From assembly GCA_009693045.1 (NCBI GenBank), contig SHXZ01000002.1:62001-126000 (forward strand): a DNA stretch of 64,000 nucleotides, in the 5' to 3' direction. The notes beneath the pieces were generated by a model that saw only the letters and a list, made by a program, of their open reading frames with translations, was not told the origin of the DNA and did not search any database. Below are positions 59,395 through 64,000 of this stretch, one piece after another. The position numbers and the translations under genes were made by a program. This DNA is from Dehalococcoidia bacterium. GTDB taxonomy: Bacteria > Chloroflexota > Dehalococcoidia > Lucifugimonadales > SHYT01. How positions within the stretch are numbered: position 1 is the stretch's first letter; every line of letters begins with the position of its first letter.

Positions 59395-60885
59395 ATGCCT
59401 GACCGTGGCGAGGAACTCTTTGACGTCCGCGTCCAAAAGCGCCAAGAGCTCAAGTCCCAGGGCGTAGATCCCTACCCTGCGCGCGTCAACCGCACCCACA
59501 CCAACCAGCAGGCAGCCGCCCTCTTCGCCGAGGCGGAGTCCGTCGCTAAAGTGCAGAGCGCCGAGGCGCGCACGTCCGATGTGAGTATCGCCGGGCGCAT
59601 CATGGCCATCCGCAACATGGGGCGCTCGGCGTTCCTCAAGATTGTTGACGGCACCGGCAGCCTCCAGGCCCATCTGCGCCGTGACCTGCTTGGCGACCGC
59701 TACGTCATCCTCGCCCAGCTTGACCTCGGCGACCACCTGGGCGTCCGTGGCCCGCTCTTCCGCACCCGCACCGGCGAGATCACCGTCGAGGCGCGGGAAA
59801 TCGCTGTGCTCTCCAAGGCGCTGCGCCCGCCGCCGGAGAAGTGGCACGGCCTGAAGGACACCGAGCAGCGCTTCCGCCAGCGCGAGCTGGACCTCATGTC
59901 CAGCGAGGAGGTCCGCAATCGCTTCCTCCTTCGCGGGCGCGTGGTGCGGAGCATCCGCAACTTCCTGGACAACCGCGGCTTCCTGGAGGTGGACACGCCG
60001 ATCCTCGTCCCCGTGCCCGCCGGCGCCATGGCGCGCCCCTTCACCACGCACCACAACGCCCTGGACCGCGACCTCTACCTCCGCATCGCCACCGAGCTGT
60101 ACCTCAAGCGGTGCATCATTGGCGGTCTGGACAGGGTGTACGAGATCGGCCGCGTGTTCCGCAACGAGGGCATTGACCTGAAGCACAACCCCGAGTTCAC
60201 CACTCTGGAGAGCTACGAGGCCTACGCCGACTACCGCGACGTCATGCGCATGGTGGAGGAGATGGTCTCCACCGCCGTCCGCGAGGCCACCGGGGCCACG
60301 CGCGTGACTTTTGGCGACGATGCTATTGACTTCGCGCCGCCGTGGCCCCGGCTTGACCTGCGCCAGGCCATCCTGGACGCCACGGGCATTGATGTTGACC
60401 GCAGCACCGACCCCCAGACCCTCGCCGCCCAGATGCGCGAGGCGGGCATAGACACCGGCGCGCGGGCCAGCTTCGGCCTCCTCGTGGACAAGATCGTCTC
60501 CGACAAAGTGGAGCCGAAGCTCGTCCAGCCCACCTTCCTGGTGGACTACCCCAAGGAGATGTCCCCCCTTGCGAAGGAAAAGCCGGGCAACCCAAGCTAC
60601 GTGGAGCGGTTTGAGGCTTTCGCGGGCGGCATGGAGATCGCCAACGCCTTCACGGAGCTGAACGACCCGGTGGAGCAGCGCAAGCGGTTCCAGGACCAAG
60701 AGGAGCTCCGCAAGCTCTACGGCGAGGAAGACTTTGACCGCCTGGACGGGGCGTTCCTGCTGGCGATTGAGCACGGCATGCCCCCGACAGGCGGCCTCGG
60801 CGTGGGCATAGACCGCCTCGTCATGCTCTTCTCTGGCCAGCGCTCCATCCGCGAGGTCGTGCTGTTTCCGCAGTTGCGGACGTAG
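59395..60885 (+). CDS. lysS: lysyl-tRNA synthetase (class II)
   Basis: 496 residues. Anticodon-binding OB domain (VSIAGRIMAIRNMGRSAFLKIVDGTGSLQ) then the class II core: motif 1 FLDNRGFLEVDTPILVPVPAGAMARPF, motif 2 VYEIGRVFRNEGIDLKHNPEFTTLE, motif 3 GLGVGIDRLVMLFSGQRSIREV. It charges tRNA-Lys. ATG 59395 follows GAGGGAAGG. The pairing greA-lysS recurs in Chloroflexota and other phyla. Confidence 0.95.
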   Translation: MPDRGEELFDVRVQKRQELKSQGVDPYPARVNRTHTNQQAAALFAEAESVAKVQSAEARTSDVSIAGRIMAIRNMGRSAFLKIVDGTGSLQAHLRRDLLGDRYVILAQLDLGDHLGVRGPLFRTRTGEITVEAREIAVLSKALRPPPEKWHGLKDTEQRFRQRELDLMSSEEVRNRFLLRGRVVRSIRNFLDNRGFLEVDTPILVPVPAGAMARPFTTHHNALDRDLYLRIATELYLKRCIIGGLDRVYEIGRVFRNEGIDLKHNPEFTTLESYEAYADYRDVMRMVEEMVSTAVREATGATRVTFGDDAIDFAPPWPRLDLRQAILDATGIDVDRSTDPQTLAAQMREAGIDTGARASFGLLVDKIVSDKVEPKLVQPTFLVDYPKEMSPLAKEKPGNPSYVERFEAFAGGMEIANAFTELNDPVEQRKRFQDQEELRKLYGEEDFDRLDGAFLLAIEHGMPPTGGLGVGIDRLVMLFSGQRSIREVVLFPQLRT

Positions 60886-60901
60886 GGGAGCGAATTGCAA
60901 A

Positions 60902-61336
60902 ATGTCAGATACTAGCCAATTGAAACAGGATGTTGAAGAGCATGTGCGAAGCTGGCTCGCAAACCGTTACTCGGGAAGGAAGTTCACGTCCAGCAAGGTC
61001 GGTTTTGATGGAGGAGGGAGGGTGGAGTTTGACGCTGTTTCCGATGACGGTACGATTGTTGCCGCTATACTTGCTAACAGAGCGAAAACTAGGAGTGGCA
61101 ATGACAACACTGGTGGTTTACGCAAGGCACTTCTCGACCTTTGTCAGTTGAGACTGCTTCCTGCGCGTCATTCAGCGAAGTTAATGGTTCTCACGGATCA
61201 AGAGTTCATAAAAAGAATCGAAGCAAGAGCAAAGAAATCCGTAGGCAAGGGCGATGTTCAATTGCTCTATTGCCCTTTGCCCCCCCCCCCGAGATCGAAT
61301 CTGAGCGAATGCGGGCCATACAGGAAGCAAGTATAG
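60902..61336 (+). CDS. hypothetical protein with a C11 tract near the 3' end
   Basis: 144 residues as it stands; not recognised. GC is lower than around it, suggesting transfer. The core (GGRVEFDAVSDDGTIVAAILA) has a strand pattern that loosely recalls PD-(D/E)xK nuclease folds, but the ExK pair is not clear. A run of 11 C at 61280-61290 lies near the end: the present frame gives PPPPRSNLSECGPYRKQV, while a one-base change gives PPPEIESERMRAIQEAS, a more regular helical end. A phase-variable or slippage site, or a sequencing error, is possible. Confidence 0.55.
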   Translation: MSDTSQLKQDVEEHVRSWLANRYSGRKFTSSKVGFDGGGRVEFDAVSDDGTIVAAILANRAKTRSGNDNTGGLRKALLDLCQLRLLPARHSAKLMVLTDQEFIKRIEARAKKSVGKGDVQLLYCPLPPPPRSNLSECGPYRKQV

Positions 61337-61479
61337 AACAGCGGAGTAGTCTGGACGATAAATGAGAGAACATAATCCCCCGTCGCCACCTCTGCCGTTG
61401 CCCCGTTCACCGCGCCCTCACCGACCGTGGCAAAGCCCATAGATGCTAAACTAGTCAAAAGCCTGGAGAGCAGAGCGAA

Positions 61480-61857
61480 ATGGGCGTCTTTCGCCATCCT
61501 ATTGAAGTCGGAGACCCGGCTGGTCGCCGCTTTGAGACTGTGGACGCGGTCGTGGACACGGGTGCCAGTTTCACCGTCGTTCCCGGCGCGGTCCTGCGCC
61601 GGCTCGGCATTGTGCCTCAAAGAACGGTGAGCTTTCGCCTCGCTAATGGCACGGTTATGGAGAGGGAAGTCGGAGAGACAGTTGTCCGGATTGGTGGCAA
61701 TCGGGCCACACGCATGGTCGTGTTCGGCGGCGAAAGTGACCCCGCACTGCTGGGCGCAGACACCTTAGAAGGCCTTCTGTTGGGCGTTGACCCTGTTGCG
61801 AAGCGTCTCGTTCCTGCTGAGGCATACCTGCTTTTTGACCAGGTAAGGCGCCCATAA
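61480..61857 (+). CDS. retropepsin-like aspartyl protease
   Basis: 125 residues. The catalytic motif is VDAVVDTGASFTVVPGAVL (Asp-Thr-Gly-Ala), followed by a flap-like ANGTVMEREVGETVVRIGG and a second psi-loop LLGADTLEGLLLGVDP. Single-domain bacterial proteins of this kind form dimers. GGAG precedes the ATG. It may have come with the low-GC neighbour at 60902. The substrate is unknown. Confidence 0.85.
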   Translation: MGVFRHPIEVGDPAGRRFETVDAVVDTGASFTVVPGAVLRRLGIVPQRTVSFRLANGTVMEREVGETVVRIGGNRATRMVVFGGESDPALLGADTLEGLLLGVDPVAKRLVPAEAYLLFDQVRRP

Positions 61858-61883
61858 GCGCACCAGGCTGTGATCAGCGAGCT

Positions 61884-61911
61884 GTAGGGGCGATTCATGA
61901 ATCGCCCCTAC
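61884..61911. repeat. GTAGGG-type palindromic repeat
   Basis: Perfect 28-bp palindrome, GTAGGGGCGATTCA and its exact complement. It lies between the protease and serS and is the most regular member of the family. Confidence 0.85.
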
Positions 61912-61963
61912 ACGTTTAGAATGGTCTGCACAAGTGCGAAACTGACCGGGAAGGGGACAAACT

Positions 61964-63268
61964 ATGCTCTCCCTTGACCTCATCCGCAAAGAGCCGGAAT
62001 CCGTCTGCCAGGCCCTCGCCAACCGCGGCGAGGACCCCACCATCGTTTCGAAGGCGCTGGATCTGGACACGCGCCGCCGCACCACCGTCACCGAGCGCGA
62101 CCGCTTCCGCGCCCAGCAGAACGAAGCCTCTCGCCGCGTGGGCAGCGAGGTCGCCGAGGCGCGCCGCCGTGGCGATCCCGCCGAGCCTCCACCCGCCCTC
62201 CGCGAGGAGCTCGCGCAGCTCAGCCAGCGCATTGAGCAGCTTGACCGCGACGCCGAGGCCATCGTCGCTCAGCAGAACGCCCTCCTCCTTACCATCCCCA
62301 ACATCCCGCAGCCGGACGTCGCCGTCGGCCCGGAAGAGACCGCCAACCGCGTCATCCGCGCGTGGGGCGCGCCCGTGGACTTCCCATTCCGCCCGCGCCC
62401 TCACTGGGAGCTGGGCGAGAAGCTCGGCATCATTGACCTGGAACGCGGCGCCAAGCTCTCCGGCTCCCGCTTCTTCGTCCTGCGGGGCAAGGGCGCCCGC
62501 CTGGAGCGCGCCATCATCTCCTGGATGCTGGACGTCCACACGCGCGAGCACGGCTACACCGAGTTCCACGTCCCCTACCTGGTCAAGTCCGAGACGCTCG
62601 TCGGCTCCGGCAACCTGCCCAAGTTCGGCGACAACCTCTACCACGACGCCGAGGAGGACCTGTGGCTCATCCCCACGGCGGAGGTGCCGCTCACCAACCT
62701 CCACCGCGACGAGATCCTGGAGCCGGGCACGCTGCCGCTGCGCTACACCGCCTTCACGCCCTGCTTTCGCCGGGAGAAGGCCGCCGCCGGCCGCGACACG
62801 CGCGGCATCAAGCGCGTCCACCAGTTTGACAAGGTGGAGCTGTACAACTTCGTGGAGCCGAGCAAGTCCGCCGAGGCGCTGGAAACGATGGTGCGCTGCG
62901 CGGAAACGCTGCTCCAGCGTCTGGGCATTCCTCACCGCGTCATCCAGCTCAGCACCCAGGGCATCGGCTTTGCGTCGTCCAAGACCTACGACCTAGAGGC
63001 GTGGGCGCCCGGCAGCGATGAGTGGCTGGAGGTCTCCTCCTGCTCCACATGCACCGACTTCCAGGCCCGCCGCGCCAACATCCGCTACCGCCCAGTGGCG
63101 GGTGCGCGCCCCGAGTTCCCCCACACGCTCAATGGCTCCGCGCTGGCCTTGCCGCGCACCTTCATCGCCATTCTGGAGAACAACCAGCAACCCGACGGTT
63201 CCGTCGTCATCCCGGAGGTGCTACGGCCATACACGGGGTTTGACAGGATTGAGGTTCCCGAGAAGTAA
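61964..63268 (+). CDS. serS: seryl-tRNA synthetase
   Basis: 434 residues. N-terminal helical arm (about 30-100) with RDRFRAQQNEASRRVGSEVAEARRRGD, class II motifs: motif 1 ISWMLDVHTREHGYTEFHVPYLV, motif 2 YTAFTPCFRREKAAAGRDTRGIKRVHQFDKVE, motif 3 GSALALPRTFIAILENNQQPDGSV. It also carries the Ser site TAEVPLTNL. It charges tRNA-Ser and tRNA-Sec if present. ATG 61964 follows GGGAAGGGG. Confidence 0.95.
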   Translation: MLSLDLIRKEPESVCQALANRGEDPTIVSKALDLDTRRRTTVTERDRFRAQQNEASRRVGSEVAEARRRGDPAEPPPALREELAQLSQRIEQLDRDAEAIVAQQNALLLTIPNIPQPDVAVGPEETANRVIRAWGAPVDFPFRPRPHWELGEKLGIIDLERGAKLSGSRFFVLRGKGARLERAIISWMLDVHTREHGYTEFHVPYLVKSETLVGSGNLPKFGDNLYHDAEEDLWLIPTAEVPLTNLHRDEILEPGTLPLRYTAFTPCFRREKAAAGRDTRGIKRVHQFDKVELYNFVEPSKSAEALETMVRCAETLLQRLGIPHRVIQLSTQGIGFASSKTYDLEAWAPGSDEWLEVSSCSTCTDFQARRANIRYRPVAGARPEFPHTLNGSALALPRTFIAILENNQQPDGSVVIPEVLRPYTGFDRIEVPEK

Positions 63269-63280
63269 ACGCCTCGTCCT

Positions 63281-63347
63281 GTTATTCTGAGCCGGAGCCG
63301 TAGCGGAGGCGAAGAATTGGCTCCGCCGCAATTCGCCTCAGAATGAC
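63281..63347. repeat. head-to-head pair of GTCATTCTGAG-type repeats
   Basis: GTTATTCTGAGCCGGAGC through GAAGAATTGG, then the inverse end CGCCTCAGAATGAC. The two outward ends match the boundaries of the GIY-YIG cassette, but no gene lies between: an empty, MITE-like form. It is 12 nt after serS. Confidence 0.7.
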
Positions 63348-63421
63348 GCCCGAGAGAGGCGCTGTGGCCCAGAAGGACGCCATTGGTTGGCGTCGCCGAG
63401 AGAGATGTTGGTGGTGCATGC

Positions 63422-64000
63422 GTGCCTGACATAAAGACTGCCCAGTTCAAGCGCCTCGCCCGCATCGCCGTGGCGGACGCGGCGCTCCAGCGTTCGCATG
63501 AGAAGCTGGAGCACTTCCGCACGGGGCGCGAGGCCATGGTCGCGGAGATCGGCCCTGCGCAATGGGCCGCCATGCAGGACCAGGCCCGCGCCATCAAGTG
63601 GCACACGCTGGAGCACCTGGACACGTACCTGGACCAGCTCGCCACCAACGTGGAGAAGGCGGGCGGCCACGTCTTCTTCGCCAAGGACGCCAAAGAGGCC
63701 AACGAGTACATCGTCGCCCTGGCCCGCGCGCGCGGCGTCAAGACCGTGGTCAAGGGCAAGAGCATGGTCGCCGAGGAGATGGGCATCGCGGAGGAGCTGG
63801 AGAAGATCGGCATCAAGCGCACGGAGACCGACCTGGGCGAGTACATCGTCCAGCTCGCCCACGAGCCGCCATACCACATCATCGCGCCGGCGGTGCACAA
63901 GTCCAAGGAGCAGGTGCTGGAGCTGTTCGCGCGCGAGGGCCTGGACACGGCGGGCGTCACGGACATCCCCGGCATCGCGGGCGTGGCGCGCAAGGTCCTG
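63422..64000 (+). CDS. LutB-like iron-sulfur protein (lactate utilisation), 3' end outside window
   Basis: 193 residues are visible, running off the right edge. The N-terminal part HTLEHLDTYLDQLATNVEKAGGHVFFAKDAKEANEYIV and VVKGKSMVAEEMGI is typical of the LutB/YkgF family, whose later part carries ferredoxin-type cysteines. LutABC oxidises lactate. Start GTG at 63422 with GGTGG upstream. Whether lutA and lutC lie beyond the edge cannot be seen. Confidence 0.85.
   Translation, partial: MPDIKTAQFKRLARIAVADAALQRSHEKLEHFRTGREAMVAEIGPAQWAAMQDQARAIKWHTLEHLDTYLDQLATNVEKAGGHVFFAKDAKEANEYIVALARARGVKTVVKGKSMVAEEMGIAEELEKIGIKRTETDLGEYIVQLAHEPPYHIIAPAVHKSKEQVLELFAREGLDTAGVTDIPGIAGVARKVL

Noticed and set aside
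63422..64000. Upstream ATG at 63418 as lutB start
   Set aside because: That ATG is out of frame and reaches a stop after three codons; the GTG at 63422 keeps the frame with the conserved domain.

Overview
The window is a GC-rich bacterial chromosome segment of about 64 kb, packed with genes on both strands. Gene content points to Chloroflexota, most likely a Dehalococcoidia or SAR202-type lineage: expanded family III CoA-transferases with thiamine-diphosphate (ThDP) enzymes, a MoeA fused to a periplasmic-binding-like domain, RecG with a long N-terminal extension, and the orders dnaG-rpoD, rsmD-coaD and greA-lysS. This placement is an inference from gene content; no rRNA gene is present and I saw no tRNA gene.

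Left part (1-14.3 kb, mostly minus strand): two ThDP lyase/decarboxylase-type enzymes, two CaiB/BaiF CoA-transferases, an orphan peptide-type ABC binding lipoprotein, the ATP-grasp subunit of an ADP-forming acyl-CoA synthetase, a methyltransferase and two different MoeA proteins. Middle left (14.9-20.3 kb, plus strand): an Ldh/malate-type dehydrogenase, an HpcH/HpaI aldolase, the CoA-binding subunit of the acyl-CoA synthetase followed by two gene remnants, a cupin, and mobA.

Molybdenum/tungsten block (19.6-30.3 kb): mobA, a MoaD/ThiS sulfur carrier, an aldehyde ferredoxin oxidoreductase, a VapBC module, and a four-gene soluble NAD-linked formate dehydrogenase (NuoE-like, NuoF-like, HoxU/NuoG-N-like, catalytic FdhA with Cys instead of Sec). 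MoeA, MobA and MoaD would supply the pterin cofactors these enzymes need. This block is full of short dispersed repeats; several lie in frame inside MobA, AOR and the FDH iron-sulfur subunit. A small GIY-YIG nuclease gene bracketed by inverted copies of one repeat sits inside the formate dehydrogenase operon and looks like a mobile unit.

Right part (30-64 kb): housekeeping genes in small operons: dienelactone hydrolase, cyclase, recG, argS, a MazEF-type module, MFS transporter, gamma-carbonic anhydrase-like protein, hemolysin III, lysC, thrB, hisIE, HAD phosphatase, hisF, ppsA, dnaG, rpoD, a second VapC module, a frameshifted formamidopyrimidine-DNA glycosylase, rsmD, coaD, two enoyl-CoA hydratases, greA, lysS, a small aspartyl protease, serS and the start of lutB. 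Several sigma70-like promoters with 17-bp spacers are readable (TTGACA/TATGGT, TTGACT/TAGTAT, TTTACA/TATAAT). Promoter -10 boxes exactly 6 nt before the ATG at mobA and recG suggest some leaderless transcripts.
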